Positions 1-13,299 of a stretch of 64,000 bases of DNA are shown here, piece after piece. A program made the translations under genes and the position numbers. The stretch comes from Margaritifera margaritifera. Its lineage: Eukaryota > Mollusca > Bivalvia > Unionida > Margaritiferidae. Each line of letters starts with the position of its first letter. The stretch's first letter is position 1. The stretch is from NCBI GenBank assembly GCA_029931535.1, contig JAQPZY010001689.1, positions 1,143,501-1,207,500 of the forward strand, in the 5' to 3' direction. Below the pieces are notes generated by a model, which worked only from the letters and a program-made list of their open reading frames with translations, was not told the DNA's origin and made no database searches.

Positions 1-165
1 TTTGTGCTAGCTAAACAAATCACTTGTTTTTTTTTTTTTGTTTTTTTTTGTTTTTTTTTCTTCTCAATATTATCTTGTCTAATTATAATTTACAAAAATA
101 TATATAACTAAAAATATAGCTGCAGTTTTGCTTTGTCCTCTGATATTAAAATATGTCTTACTTTA

Positions 166-415
166 TCATAGATTTACTGGGGAATCCCTGTCATAGATTT
201 ACTGGTGAATCCCTGTCATAGATTTACTGGTGAATCCCTGTCATAGATTTACTGGGGAATCCCTGTCATAGATTTACTGGGGAATCCCTGTCATAGATTT
301 ACTGGGGAATCCCTGTCATAGATTTACTGGTGAATCCCTGTCATAGATTTACTGGTGAATCCCTGTCATAGATTTACTGGGGAATCCCTGTCATAGATTT
401 ACTGGGGAATCCCTG
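166..415. repeat. Minisatellite, 25 bp x 10
   Basis: Ten exact-length 25-bp units (TCATAGATTTACTGGGGAATC...) with only a G/T variant at one site. The units abut with no spacers, so this is a tandem array and not a CRISPR. The 165 bases before it are AT-rich with T-runs and hold no feature I can support. Confidence 0.97.
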
Positions 416-1006
416 CTTCGGTAGTCCAGCCATAAATATATAAATAGTTGATACCTGCGTCAGCTCGTGTGAGCATTCAAGCAAAATAGTGTATTGAGGA
501 CGTGTTCTTATTCAAAGTTTACTGTATCTTTTATTAATTACTCGATGTTTTAACAATATTAGTCTGATAAATATGGTTCATTAGTTGGCTCCGTCCCTTC
601 AAATTGCTTGCAGTGAAACTATTGATGTGGATTTTAGTCGAATAAGCTCTTAATCCATCTTCCTCCATATGTGATATGACATCATCTTACATATATAGTA
701 CGATAAATGGATCAAATGCCGAGTTATAATAATTGAAAATCAATTCCTCTAGTGCAGTACGATGGTTTTTTCTCTGATTGTAACGTCTAAATAGATAATT
801 TGGCTTTGCTGATATTTTCTTTTTGTATCGGTGAATTTTCTATTGCAACGAGCGTTTTAGAACAGGTGTCTCTCGGATTTGCATCTTCTAGTTTCTATAT
901 ATTTTACTGCCATATTAATGAAGCAACTGGGGTTCGACGACAAGTTCCCAACTTAGGTGCATCCCTTCCGCTACATAAAAACATTTAGCATATTACGTGA
1001 AGAAGA

Positions 1007-1010
<4 letters not shown>
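416..1010. other. No gene seen
   Basis: AT-rich sequence with scattered stops. A 62-codon frame at 800-988 has no recognisable motif and is treated as chance. Confidence 0.6.

Positions 1011-1084
<74 letters not shown>
1011..1084. repeat. (GA)n microsatellite
   Basis: Uninterrupted GA dinucleotide run of 74 bases, preceded by a short AAG run. The following 550 bases show nothing recognisable. Confidence 0.98.
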
Positions 1085-1086
<2 letters not shown>

Positions 1087-2197
1087 TGACCAGAGTAGAA
1101 TAGATGAATATGCATCATAAGGATAATATTATTTACCTATTTACATAGGTATAGTAAGTAACCATTAACATACACATGAAGAATATTAAGAAAATTGTCT
1201 GGTTTCCTTGGGAAAATCTTGAACAGCTTCAAACACTTTTTAATTTAAACCTCAAATTAGTTGAGATGAACTTTGAAGTAGCAGGTCATTCATGGCAAGC
1301 TAAAGTAGGTGATTAAGAGTTAGGAATATAATCCTGCATTGATATACATAATGATTACACTCTAAAAATAATGAGATGCAGTTTCAGGTGCCTCTATACA
1401 ATTGTATGATGATGATTAAATTACATGTTTAGTAAATAAGTTATTATTTAGAACACTACAATTATTTCTAATTCTTGCATGGAGGATAGGATGTTTCCGC
1501 TCACCATATGTATAGTGTAGAGGTGGACAGGTGGTCCATATGTTTCACAAGTTATAGGTCGCCTATATTCACCAAAGGATTGTGCAAACCTTATAGTGTC
1601 AGAATTTTCTTTTTACCAGAGATAAGCTCGAAATAATAAATGAACTTCTCGATATTTCTAAACCTGTTAGATCTGCAGTGAGAGGTGGCATATTGATACA
1701 ACGGGCATTAATTATCTATAATTTGATACAAGGAACATAATTTATGGAACTTTCGTCTTTTACATAATTTTTACCAATCAGTTTTTCTATAAACCTTTTA
1801 AATTTTGGTACTTCTGGTAAGTCCAGTAACACTTCGTGCTGCTCTAATTGCAGCTTTTTTTAAAAGTCTGTCTGAGTCTTCTTGAGAACGACCGTCCCAG
1901 AATGCATCTGCTTGATTTAAAGTTGGTCGCATAAATGACAAGTACAGTTTTTAAAAAGACCTTCGGATTAATTTCAGTTTTACTGCCATAAGTGGTCCTA
2001 TCATTTTTAATACAGAATTACATATATCGTGTACATGTGATGACCATTTTCCATCATTGCAAAGAATTACATCCACATGGTTATGAAATTGTGTAAAGCT
2101 AAGTATGTCGTAATCAAAGACTAGATTTTCTTGAGGGAAACAGACATTTTAGTAGTAGACAGCATCGCATCGGCTTTGTTGGGATTACACTTTACAA

Positions 2198-2596
2198 GTC
2201 ATTGGTTAGATCATGCCATTAGAGTTTCAAGATTGGTGTTCAAGCCATTGGTTAGATCAGGCCATTAGAGTTTCAAGATCGGTGTTCAAGCCATTCTAAC
2301 CGATCAGACCATTAGAGTTTCAAGAGTGATATTCAAGCCGTTGGTTAGATCAGGCCATTAAAGTTTCAAGATCGGTGTTCAAGCCATTGGTTAGATCAGG
2401 CCATTAGAGTTTTAGGATTCGTGTTCAAGCCATTGGTTAGATCAGGCTATAAGAGTTTCAAGATCGGTGTTCAAGCCATTGGTTAGATCAGGCCATTAGA
2501 GTTTTAGGATTGGTGTTCAAGCCATTGGTTAGATCAGGCCATAAGAGTTTCAGGATTGGTGTTCAAGCCATTGGTTAGATCAGGCCATAAGAGTTT
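2198..2596. repeat. Minisatellite, 46 bp x about 8.5, inside the LINE relic
   Basis: Units read CATTGGTTAGATCAGGCCAT... with small substitutions. The array sits within the RT region of the minus-strand LINE relic, so it expanded after or during its decay. Confidence 0.93.
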
Positions 2597-3460
2597 TCTC
2601 TCGGACAGATAGTTTGTAACCATGTGAATGTCTAATTACATACGTTCTTAGTTTGTATAAAAGAGAACGATGCCAAACCCGGTCAAATGCCTTGTATATG
2701 TCGCAGCAGAACTGCACAAATTAGATTCTAAATATTAACGAGCTGGTAAGTAGTAGAATGACAGGGTAGGAAGGTAGATCTTTTTGATAAAGATAATCAT
2801 ATAAGTACATGTATCTGACTACGACCCTTTCCATATTTTTTTCTATACAACACATCAGCAATATTGATCTATTATTAGTAAAATCACTCTTGTCGCTTTT
2901 CTAAAACCGGCATAACGAATTCATTTTTCCAGATTCTTGGGAAACAGTGTTCTCTGAGTGATTTATTAAACGGTAAACACAATGACTTACTAACCACAGA
3001 AGCTGTGACCTTGATTATTTGATGACTAATTCTGTCATATCCATTTACAGTACTTGATCATTTGATGACTAATTCTGTCATATCCATTTACAGTGCGAGT
3101 CGGAATATTTTGCCTAATGTGCAGAATATCTTCTTCATGAATATTAAAAAATTATTCCTGAATATTAATAAATTAGATATCCTGATTCGTTCTACTCTGG
3201 AATGCTGGTAACTCAGCCTGGGTATCATCTACAGTATATATAGACGTAAATACGTCGGTGAGACAACTAGCTTTCTCATAATCGGGGAAGTATTTAGTTT
3301 CATATCCATTATCCTGTTTAAGACATGAGGAGGTGTTGTTTTTAACCATGGGTCTTATTAATTTCCAATAATCACGTGAGTTCGATCTAGAATTGTCCAT
3401 ATTTTCTATATTTTTATTTTGCATACTACTTACTCTTGTTGACTTTTTTCTAGGTTGTTT

Positions 3461-3600
3461 ATACCTTTTATAATGTTATGAACTCCCGCTCTACATACCT
3501 TTTATAATGTTAGGGACTCCCGCTTTTTATACATTCTATAATGTTAGATACTTCCGCTTTTATACATTTTATAATGGTACGGACTTCCGCTTTTTATAGC
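3461..3600. repeat. Irregular tandem repeat, about 37 bp x 4
   Basis: Four diverged units sharing TTTTATAATGTTA and an ACTCCCGC/ACTTCCGC segment. It lies between the linker and endonuclease parts of the LINE relic. Confidence 0.8.
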
Positions 3601-4169
3601 TTATAACTTCAGTCTATCCCTTAATCTGCTATATTTTCAAATATGACTTTAGTACCATGTTTTATCATTTGGCATTATTCTGACACATTTTCTTCAGAAT
3701 TTTGCTTTTACACTTGAAAGGGAAGAAATTAGTTGAGCTCCTGATTCCATATCTCGAGCGGAGAATAAATCCTCATAGTTAATTTCTTTTACAATCTTAC
3801 ATAGTTTCTTAAAATCGGTGTGTTTGTATCTCTATATTTCTCTCGTATGAGAAACAGTTGATAGATAAAACAATTTAATAAAGATATAAGTCACCCTGTG
3901 GTCACTGTTTGCTGCATTAACAAGGGTGACCCCATGTGCAATACATTTAAGTTATTGGTAACTATGATTAAATCTGAAGGGACTGCTGTATCAGACATCA
4001 CAAGCGTAATCTCATTTATAGTGTTTTTCATATCATTTAGTGCTATTATATGGAAAAGATTGTAAAAATGATCGAGCATGTCATCATTTGAATCACCTAA
4101 AATAACGACTTGCATCTTCTATTCACAGACCTAATTTTAGGTTTAACGTTTTTTCTTTGTATGCGACTT

Positions 4170-4283
4170 TTTCGATTTAGCTCTCCCTTTTCGTAGACCT
4201 TACTGTGTTTCGATTTAGCTCTCCCTTTTCGTAGACCTTACTGTGTTTCGATTTAGCTCTCCCTTTTCGTAGACCTTACTGTG
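4170..4283. repeat. Tandem repeat, 38 bp x 3
   Basis: Three identical 38-bp units (TTTCGATTTAGCTCTCCCTT plus 18 bases), directly beside the endonuclease end of the LINE relic. Confidence 0.97.
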
Positions 4284-5884
4284 TTTTCCAGCTGGATAGA
4301 TTATGCAGAACGAAAAAATTCTAAGTTTATTAGATTCAGGCCTCAAGACTAAATTGATGTCACATAAAAATTAAATGTTTGAAGGCGCTTGCAGTTCGAT
4401 TACATTATCAGCTATAAACCACGGATAATTACCTAAACAGGAAAAAAATATGTCTCAAATGGCTAAAACGAATTAAACTGTCATCTCTTTGAAAGTTAGG
4501 TTCTTGATGGAAACATAATCCACTTGATTTGGAACTAAACTCATGTAAACTATATATCAACGAGGCGCATTTAGTCATCTTAACTTAAACTTTAATTGTT
4601 GTTCTAAAATTCAATACTAATATAGTTTAACCAAAGTCTATTCAATCCTGATTGTTGAATGCTCTGCACCTTAAATGTCATCAAAAAACGTCCAGACGAA
4701 AATTATTGGTCGCTATTGACTTCTACAATGGTGGCCAGGTACTTAACTTGGTCGAGAAATGAGGACGTCGGGTCTAATCATAAAAAAAACCAGGGTGGTA
4801 CAAATTTTTTTTCAACACGCGTGCTTTGATTGTGACATAACACCGCGCGAGATTCATTTCTGTGTGTACTGGATGACACCTTTAGGTTGACCTCGTCCAA
4901 AAATGTCCACGTACTTGAATACATTGATTCTGCCGTATGTATTTCTTGGGGCATGTAAGTAATGACCTTCTAATGAATATGGATGTACGAGGATAGAAAT
5001 AAAGTGAATAATCGACATTTAAAGATATGTGTATTCAAATTTTAAAAAAATTACACCCTTTACTGAAATAGTCGGCACTGAACGCCTACGTGACCTGTAT
5101 GACTGATTTTGTTGTTGTTCTTGTTTTCTTAGTCTTTATTAGGTATGTATTGTTACTGATGCAAACGAAAGTGTTTCCATTAAGATCAGATCGTGAAAAA
5201 GACATGTTTAGTACCAGAAATGCTTCTTTTTACATTATTTTTTTTTTGTAGGAACGAATATAGCACAAAAAATTGTTCATGTGAAATAAGTTGATAGTTA
5301 ATATACAATGTCAAGTTGTATATGTAAGTTTCGTTTAAGGTTTGCAAAACTATTTGCGTAGACTCGATAATATTTTGGTCGTCACTTTCGAGTTTTTACA
5401 TTTCAAATATGTACCAATTTTTCAATCCATTTTAGCTGCGTTTTGTAATTAGGATTAGATATGTCACAAGTGATGGAATTAATTATGTATTAGTCTACTA
5501 ACAGCATACAAACTAATATACTGACAGTACTAACTATAACAACCTGATAAAGACCATGTCAACGAGGACCTAGCCATCACGAGTAACATTGATAAATTCT
5601 GACTCTCTTGTGATTCCAATAATATCGAAATGAACGGGGACTTTAAAGAGAAAATTTAAATAACAGATGTTTGTTCAAATACAGGTGAACGATCACCAGG
5701 TTTATTAGTTTGCGTTTTTATTTTTTAATGTCCTTAATATAAAATCACTGTTATTACCATATATTCTCAAAGAAAAAATCCAGCAACGGGGACCTTCGTC
5801 ACGTTTGGGAAACATGTATCGTGTGCACATATTAATGTAGAAATGTTTTTTTTTTTAAAACATAAACTTAATTATTTAAAAATG
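4284..5884. other. No gene seen
   Basis: AT-rich non-coding sequence with stops in all frames. No protein motif, RNA gene or tandem array was recognised. Confidence 0.6.
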
Positions 5885-6856
5885 AACAAAATCTTTACTA
5901 TTAGTGTTAGATACAGGCCTAGATTCACACAACAAAATCTTTACTATTAGCATTAGATACAGGCCTAGATTCACACAACAAAATCTGTATTATTAGTATC
6001 AGATACAGGCCTAGATTCACACAACAAAATCTTTACTATTAGCATTAGATACAGGCCTAGATAAAGTCTTAGATCCACACAACAAAATCTTTACTATTAG
6101 TGTTAGATACAGGCCTAGATTCACACAACAAAATCTTTACTATTAGCATTAGATACAGGCCTAGATTCACACAACAAAATCTGTATTATTAGTATCAGAT
6201 ACAGGCCTAGATTCACACAACAAAATCTTTACTATTAGCATTAGATACAGGCCTAGATAAAGTCCTAGATCCACACAACAAAATCTTTACTATTAGTGTT
6301 AGATACAGGCCTAGATTCACACAACAAAATCTTTACTATTAGCATTAGATACAGGCCTAGATAAAGTCCTAGATCCACACAACAAAATCTTTATTATTAG
6401 TATTAGATACAGGCCTAGATTCACACAACAAAATCTTTACTATTAGTGTTAGATACAGGCCTAGATTCACACAACAAAATCTTTACTATTAGTGTTAGAT
6501 ACAGGCCTAGATTCACACAACAAAATCTTTACTATTAGCATTAGATACAGGCCTAGATTCACACAACAAAATCTTTATTATTAGTATTAGATACAGGCCT
6601 AGATTCACACAACAAAATCTTTACTATTAGCATTAGATACAGGCCTAGATTCACACAACAAAATCTTTACTATTAGCATTAGATACAGGCCTAGATTCAC
6701 ACAACAAAATCTGTATTATTAGTATTAGATACAGGCCTAGATTCACACAACAAAATCTTTATTATTAGTATTAGATACAGGCCTAGATAAAGTCCTAGAT
6801 CCACACAACAAAATCTTTTCTATTAGTATTAGATACAGGCCCAGATTCACATAACG
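5885..6856. repeat. Minisatellite, 46-bp unit, about 20 copies with higher-order pattern
   Basis: Units carry AACAAAATCTTTACTATTAG, a variable 4-5 base site (TGTT, CATT or TATT), and GATACAGGCCTAGAT. Some units carry an extra ATAAAGTCCTAGATCCACAC extension. Variants recur in order: TGTT, CATT, TATC, CATT with extension, then the same four again. Blocks of several units were therefore duplicated together. Confidence 0.97.
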
Positions 6857-9800
6857 AGTAAGATCAGGGGGACTTACTTGCGACATTTGTCACTGTTTTT
6901 AAACTACAATATACGTAATTCAAAGAAACAGCATTATATCTACAAGGTATAAATATTGTGCAGACACTTGCAATCTTAAAGAATTTTTTATTTATTAAGA
7001 CTTACAAGATGAGGAAGTCAGAGCCATATAATGGCTGACTTCGTGCAATACAGAATGGCGGTAATTTGAACAGAATTTACAGGAGTCCCACAACATGTAA
7101 CTTTAATCTAATTATCATCATCTTGTCATCGTCAGATTCAACAAGATATTTTCACACAAGGAATCATTATTTTTGTGTGTAAAATCCTTAAATAATATAA
7201 AATATTTTCTGAACGCCTCCGAGGTCAGGTGAAATAAAACGTAGAAAGACTCCATCATGGTTATTAAGAAAAGCAATTGTCTTAACGTGTTTTACACCTA
7301 CTGAATCGTATGTTTAATTGATATATGATATTTTATCATGGAAACCTCGTATCTAGTAGACCCCCCCCCCGCACACACACACACACACACACACTCTCCA
7401 CCCAACCCCCAGCCGTCTTGTAAAATCAGTTTCTGAAGCATGTTTATAGCTAGTGAATCCACGTCTACACACATAATTGTCAAGACGGTACGTAAAAGGA
7501 CGGGACTCCGATGCAATAAATGATATCAACAGAACAAGAAGAAGAAGATGAAGGAGAAGAAGAATTCACGATGAAATTAGTAGGATTAAATACGATTCTG
7601 TACGAAGTTGCGATAATGTGTTGTAAATCTTTTGTACAACATACTTTACATATACAGCTGTTTTCTTTGCTCAACTGCTATGCCAAAGTTCTTCGTTTGT
7701 GCACGAGGAAAAATACTGGGAAAAAGGTGTGGAAGAATCAAGTTGGATACGGGCATTACATGGACGGAATTCTCGCTACATCCTTTATGCCGGCATATTT
7801 AACTTCTTGTCAATCATTTGCGATGAACTCAGAAATAATGTTAAATAAGCAGATCCCATTTCTTCTGTTATGGATGCTTTTATCTATTTGTTTGGTCTAT
7901 TTGAAATAAACACATCATTCAAGTTTTGTTTGCTTATGTAAAATCATCATGAACGTATGATGCAATCTTAACATTTTTATTTGATCTTACTTGATACCAT
8001 GCCATGAGGAAGAAAATAAACTTCTGAAGACATTTGTATGCTTACTATCATAACTTGCGGGGTTGTCAGGTAAACATATACGGTCTATAATTGTCAGACG
8101 GCATTCTGCACAATCAATACGTGTTCATGACGTGCATAAATGGATGATCCGTAACAGATAATGTATGTGGAATTAAGGCCTATAGCTCAGATGCTTTCCA
8201 AAAACAGTGTTTCTTTATTTAATTTTCTCAGGGAATACATCTTACATGCCAGGATTACTAGGTACGTCATCACTATTAGCTAAAATGCGCCTTATCCTTC
8301 TAATTTTTTAGATCGAGCTGAATTGCACAAAGTCTATGCAAATTTATAACTATCCTTTCTATAAATTAATGGTCGTTATAAAATATGTTCCAGCAATGCA
8401 ACATTGTTAATTGAGCATATTGTTTGCGACAGATTATGACAACTCTAAACTACAATAAAATGAGCTTCTCTTCTAACATCATCCGAGTGCCGTTTAAATG
8501 ATGCTACATAAACCTTCTGTGAAGTTTAGGAAATATATTATTGATGGCTACCATACCAACCAGTTCCGGTTGATGAACGTTTTTGTTGTTACTCTGCTGC
8601 TAGGATCATATCCTTGTGAATGAGTGAATTAAATGTGATACAACGTTTATTCATTTAGGAATAACGACGCCTGAAGTTGAAAATAGTATAAGTCATATCG
8701 TGGCTTCTTTCAAACGATAACTTATGCTTTGTTAGAATATTCACCCGGGACAGGAAATACAGCTGAAAGTCATAAGTTTGGTTTGACTTGCTTTTCTCAC
8801 GCCCTTCCGATCTTTTTAATATCTAAATTTGATGACATATCAGTTGAATTTTCCTTGGCCACCATGTTCAAAATCGTCTTTCGTCTGCCAGCTAAGTTTC
8901 AAATGTCTGAAATTACGTAGAATTATGCATTATTGTCGAAATAGTGAGCTTAATGGAAATACTATTTGAGGATAAATGCACATTTCAAACATCGTGTAGA
9001 TTAGAGATACTACAACAATAGAAACTGGTTTATTAACTTCCAAATGAAAATTTCGACCACGAGATAAAATCTTAAATCAGTTGCTTTATAGTATTATTTG
9101 TATGACCAAGTCTCAACCTGTAAGGTTAGGACATTAGTAAATGTGGATATGGCCCTGCTAAATAGCCGATGGAGGCCAAATAATTAAAGTGTAGAAATGC
9201 AACGACCTGATGAGAAGTTCAAATAGTTGATCAATGGCCATCCCCTATGTCAGTTAGCACGTTTAGTGACAATTTTAGATTACCTTGTTGACAGTTGCCA
9301 ATGGAGATATATTAGCTGGCAGGGGAGAAATTGATTACCAATTACAGCTAATTAAAGTGATACACCTGAAACAAAGAGCAAAACTGGACGGAATAAATAA
9401 TGAATGTGTCAGTTTGTATATTCCATGAATCTTCGAGTACAGAGCGTTTGCAAAGCAGGCATGTGTGCATTTACCAGTAAATAAATAAATACACATTGAT
9501 GTACAGATTTGACTCAAAATTGGCACATTTTCATTCTAATGTGCAATAACACTGTCGGCAAAAAAAGTTTTCGAATGGAGCCCCAGGGCTCAGAAAACAA
9601 ATCCCAAGCTCTCGTCCCTGGGACGAGTGAGTTGCAAGAGTTACTGGTCCCTGTCCTCTTTATAATCAACACAGTACACTTCTCCACTAAATTTCTTACG
9701 CTTTACGTAAGAATCATAGGTATCTACGTGATGCAGGCTTGATACTAAAATGGGTAAAAATCATGAAAATATTATGTTCTAATTCATAGCTCCTTAGATA

Positions 9801-11600
9801 AACAGATAACTCGAGAAATTGCAGTTGCACAAACAGCCCTTTCTTAGTGGTATTCGCATTTACAGTGAAACCTTTCAGTAATCTAGATATCACACTGCTT
9901 TACGAGTTAGATATGGGAGAAGTAAAGAAATAGAGAATGTCAACATTTGATGAATTTTCGTCTGGTCAGACATTATTACGTTTGCTCCTCAGATCACCAG
10001 TATTTTCAAGACTGTGCAGCTAATTTTTAGTACATTGCCACATCAAAGAAAAGACGTCAAAATATGTGAAAATATAGGAATGAAAAAAGTTTTAAAACAT
10101 TTTCACCAATAATTTTCTATATTTCACACTTAAGTATATAATAAATCAAATTACTGGCAACATTATAAATATAACACAAAGGTTGTTTGGTATTTTACTA
10201 TTTCTTTGGTAACTTTATCAAACCTTAGAATGGTGCAAATATTCTCCTGGTATATGATACATCGGGGAGGGGGGAAGTAATATCTATCATTTTGTCCGCC
10301 CGTCTGTCTGTCCGTTTCCAAACATCTTTTTGTTTCCGAGGCATTACTCTCAAACCGTTTAGGGTATATCAACCAAACTTGGTACACATGTCAAAAGTTG
10401 CATAGAGGTGACTTTTGATACCTAGTATTTTCCTAATTCAATATTGTTATGTTACCATGGAAATATTGGGTTGCATAAGTAGTTCAAAAATTAAGTATAC
10501 TGGAATAGAGGTGGGTGGTTGGGCGCACGTCATATCAAGATCACTCTTGTTATCTCATGGCTAAAGTCCATTCTCAATGCGAGAACAGATTATAGATTGA
10601 TAGAAAATAAATGAATATAATTATAATGGCAATAGACTATGATACTAAGCCAATTTTGTTCCAACAAACGATTGCATTATTATTAATAAAAGTATTTCGC
10701 GCGTTTTCAATAAATGATTCATACCAATGCTACCATATTCGTTCTGAGTTTCCTTATGGAAGAATATATGTATATTAGCCTAAGTTGACCTGGAGAAAGC
10801 CAACGGAAACCATATCCTGTTAATGCTAATCGTGGGAGGTTAAGTTCGGTCTTATATCGTAACACTGCGTATACGTGTATTTGTAAACGTAAATGCAACT
10901 AAAATTCAAAGGTGAAATACCTCCATTCAATTTTTAAAGGCTCTATTCATCATCACAGTGTAGTAACGCTGTTGTATGTATTTTGTTTCTTTTCAGGAAA
11001 TTGTCATTTTCCAAGCGAAACTCTATGTTTCCTATTGCGGATATAAAGTGAATCGCAAATCCAATGCAGTGTGGTTCAAATGACCATGCATTGCAACATA
11101 ACGGTAGATTTCCAATATAAAAAATGTAACATATTTTGCTGTCAAAAAAGAAACGTACATACCAGTTTGCAATTGAAAATCGCAACTTCCGCAAAACATG
11201 TAGTCGTTACTACACTGCGATAATTGAAAGATCAGGTTTCATTATTAGTTCGACAATCAATAAAATGTTCTTCCCATTACAATAAATATTTAATATTCAT
11301 TTGTGGTTACTCTGGAGTCTTCCCTAGAAAATATTACATTTGTTTTCACTACTCGGGAAGAAAAGTTCCTAAGGAAATTATGATGTAGAGAATTTCAGGT
11401 AGGTTATGAATGATTGAAAGGAATGAGTTCTGAATGCTAGCTTCACTTGATTATTTAGAAAATCATGATTTTAGCTCAATCATAACTTACTTCCAAACTA
11501 CATATATCGTTCAACTGTATGCTGAAAATGCAATCGTAATTTAATTTATTCGTTTTGGGGTATTTTTGTGCTTCTGATTTGTATCTGTTATGTATCTGTT
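6857..11600. other. No supported gene; short simple repeats
   Basis: Mostly featureless AT-rich DNA. A C10 run and (AC)n lie at 7361-7395. A 129-codon frame at 7520-7909 begins with an acidic GAA-rich run and has no known domain; I do not support it as a gene. At about 10280-10395 a segment with GTCTGTCTGTCCG and a CCAAACTTGGTACACATG motif resembles dispersed repeats I associate with mollusc genomes, but that is a weak call. Confidence 0.5.
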
Positions 11601-11601
11601 T

Positions 11602-11664
11602 TTGTATGTATGTATGTATGTATGTATGTATGTATGTATGTATGTATGTATGTATGTATGTATG

Positions 11665-11694
<30 letters not shown>
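11602..11694. repeat. (GTAT)n microsatellite
   Basis: About 93 bases of uninterrupted ATGT/GTAT tetranucleotide. Its long Met-Tyr-Val-Cys or His-Thr-Tyr-Ile frames are translation artefacts. Confidence 0.98.
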
Positions 11695-11697
<3 letters not shown>

Positions 11698-11754
11698 CTC
11701 TGAATCAATGTATCTATTTATCAATCTATAATTCTTTCTCAGTCCATCTATACT

Positions 11755-11793
11755 TGAATAAAGCAATATCAATCAATCAATCCATCAATCAAT
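11755..11793 (+). repeat. (AATC)n run, possible LINE 3' tail
   Basis: GAATAAAGCAATATCAATC followed by AATC repeats resembles the 3' end of CR1/RTE-like LINEs, which often end in a short tandem tail. The body of such an element upstream is not recognisable. Confidence 0.4.
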
Positions 11794-13129
11794 GTAGCTG
11801 CCTGCAATCTTTTTGAAATGTCAGTTTCTGGAATGTCATCTGCCTGGGATGGATATTTGTGAAAATTGCTTGGACAATATTCACGAGGAAAGCCACTAAT
11901 TTCTTTTTTGCCGTACTTATTTTTTGGAAATTTGTAAAAAGCATATTTTTTTCTTCAAAGTAATTGAGGTTTAGGCTACTGCACTCAGAAATAATGTGCC
12001 AAACCTGGGGTATGTGCTATTTGTGCTTACATCTCCGTTTATAGATTTTATAGATCTGAGTTATTATTTGTTTGATAATGGTGAATTGGTATTGCTGAAA
12101 TGTTCTTAGTAGTAGAGAGTGTGATATTTCTGGCACAACCTGCGCAACGATTTGTGTTTCTTTAAATTTCAATTTACACATAACAGCTACTTTGCTTCAC
12201 AGAGTTGTATTTACTTCATGTCATTGGTAATAACACAGATTTACGACCGATTGTGCCAGAAACTCTCAGAGTCTACACAACACACAATCTACAAAAGTAG
12301 AATGACTGATGAGCAACAATTAATTTATCTACTAAACGTTTGTACAGACAAAGACAGAAGGTTAAACAGATACAAATTGCTTCATCTGTTTAATAGTGCT
12401 TTATTCTGCTCTATTTATTGCAGCCTACTAACTTTTTGTATCGTCTTTTATAGTTCGCTCTTTTGGCTATGGTACTGTGATAAATGGCTCGTTTGCCTTT
12501 CAAACATGTTGTGGTCAGCCTTTTCCACATCAGGCAAATATTTAACAATCTAACTCATTTACTATACTAGAAATAGTATAGTAATGGCTATCACTGAAAA
12601 AGCTAAACATTTACTAGCTAATGTTTGCTTTATTGTTTTAAGGTTTATTAATTATTTTTTCTAGATTTGATTTTTCATAAAAGACTGTAGATAACCAGTT
12701 GCTTATATTTGTGATATATTCAGTTCTCTTGCCTTTTGTTCATTTTGTTTTTTTCTGCTTTTTTGCCTTCACTGACTTTGTCCATTTAAGACACCTCATC
12801 TATGGCTACGAATTGTCTCTCCTGAGAAACAACACATTTTTTTATTTCTAACTCTTTGGGGTACCTACATGGAGATGGTATACATAATCCCCTCATGATT
12901 TTTAATATGCAGTTCTTGGCATTCCATCACTTTTACAAGTTCCACGTATATTCCTGTCTTTATCTGAGTCACAGAAGACGTTCAAAACTAGTGACAGTTT
13001 ATAGTTTTTCGTGATTTCTTTTATATTTGGTACTGAGGCAGTACCATTCAAACAACATACATATTTATATCGTGTGACATTTATTTATTGTTTTCAAATT
13101 TCATTGACTCTTAATATGCTATCACTTCA

Positions 13130-13285
13130 AATATCCGTAAGTCAGTGTAATTATTTTAAATAGCTGTATGGTAGTGTAATTACGTTCTTTAAATAACTGT
13201 AAGTTAGTGTAATTACTTTAAATAGCCGTATGGTAGTGTAATTACGTTCTTTAAATAACCGTAACTTAGTGTAATTATTTTGTCA
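13130..13285. repeat. Tandem repeat, about 63 bp x 2.4
   Basis: Two and a half imperfect units built on AGTGTAATTAC and TTTAAATA(G/A)C(C/T)GTA. It lies at the downstream end of the polymerase B relic. Confidence 0.85.
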
Positions 13286-13299
13286 GCTATTTTTTCATC

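Larger units (their letters stand above)
1640..4140 (-). pseudogene. Decayed non-LTR retrotransposon (LINE), endonuclease and RT remains
   Basis: Read on the minus strand, the order is that of a CR1/Jockey-like ORF2. At about 4115-3890 there is an APE-type endonuclease tail (VVILGDSNDDMLDHF, then DLIIVTNN). At 3424-3173 there is the linker before RT (SRDYWKLIRPM, KASCLTDVFTSIYTVDD). At about 3090-2900 the RT start is legible (NGYDRISHQIIK, then FPRIWKNEF). At about 1940-1800 there is the post-RT segment (SFMRPTLNQADAFWD, then AARSVTGLTR). Frames change and stops occur throughout, so it is inactive. A 46-bp minisatellite lies inside it at 2198-2596, a 44-bp duplication at about 3010-3095 and an irregular ~37-bp array at 3461-3600. 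Clade assignment is by motif memory only. Confidence 0.8.

Noticed and set aside
166..415. Possible CRISPR array (25-bp direct repeats)
   Set aside because: The units abut with no unique spacers, and the DNA is plainly animal.
7520..7909. 129-codon plus-strand frame
   Set aside because: No recognised domain, begins with a GAA-rich low-complexity run, and has no splice or neighbour support. A lineage-specific gene cannot be excluded, but I cannot support it.
12152..12553. 133-codon plus-strand frame
   Set aside because: No domain; likely antisense to or flanking the decayed minus-strand Polinton-type material.
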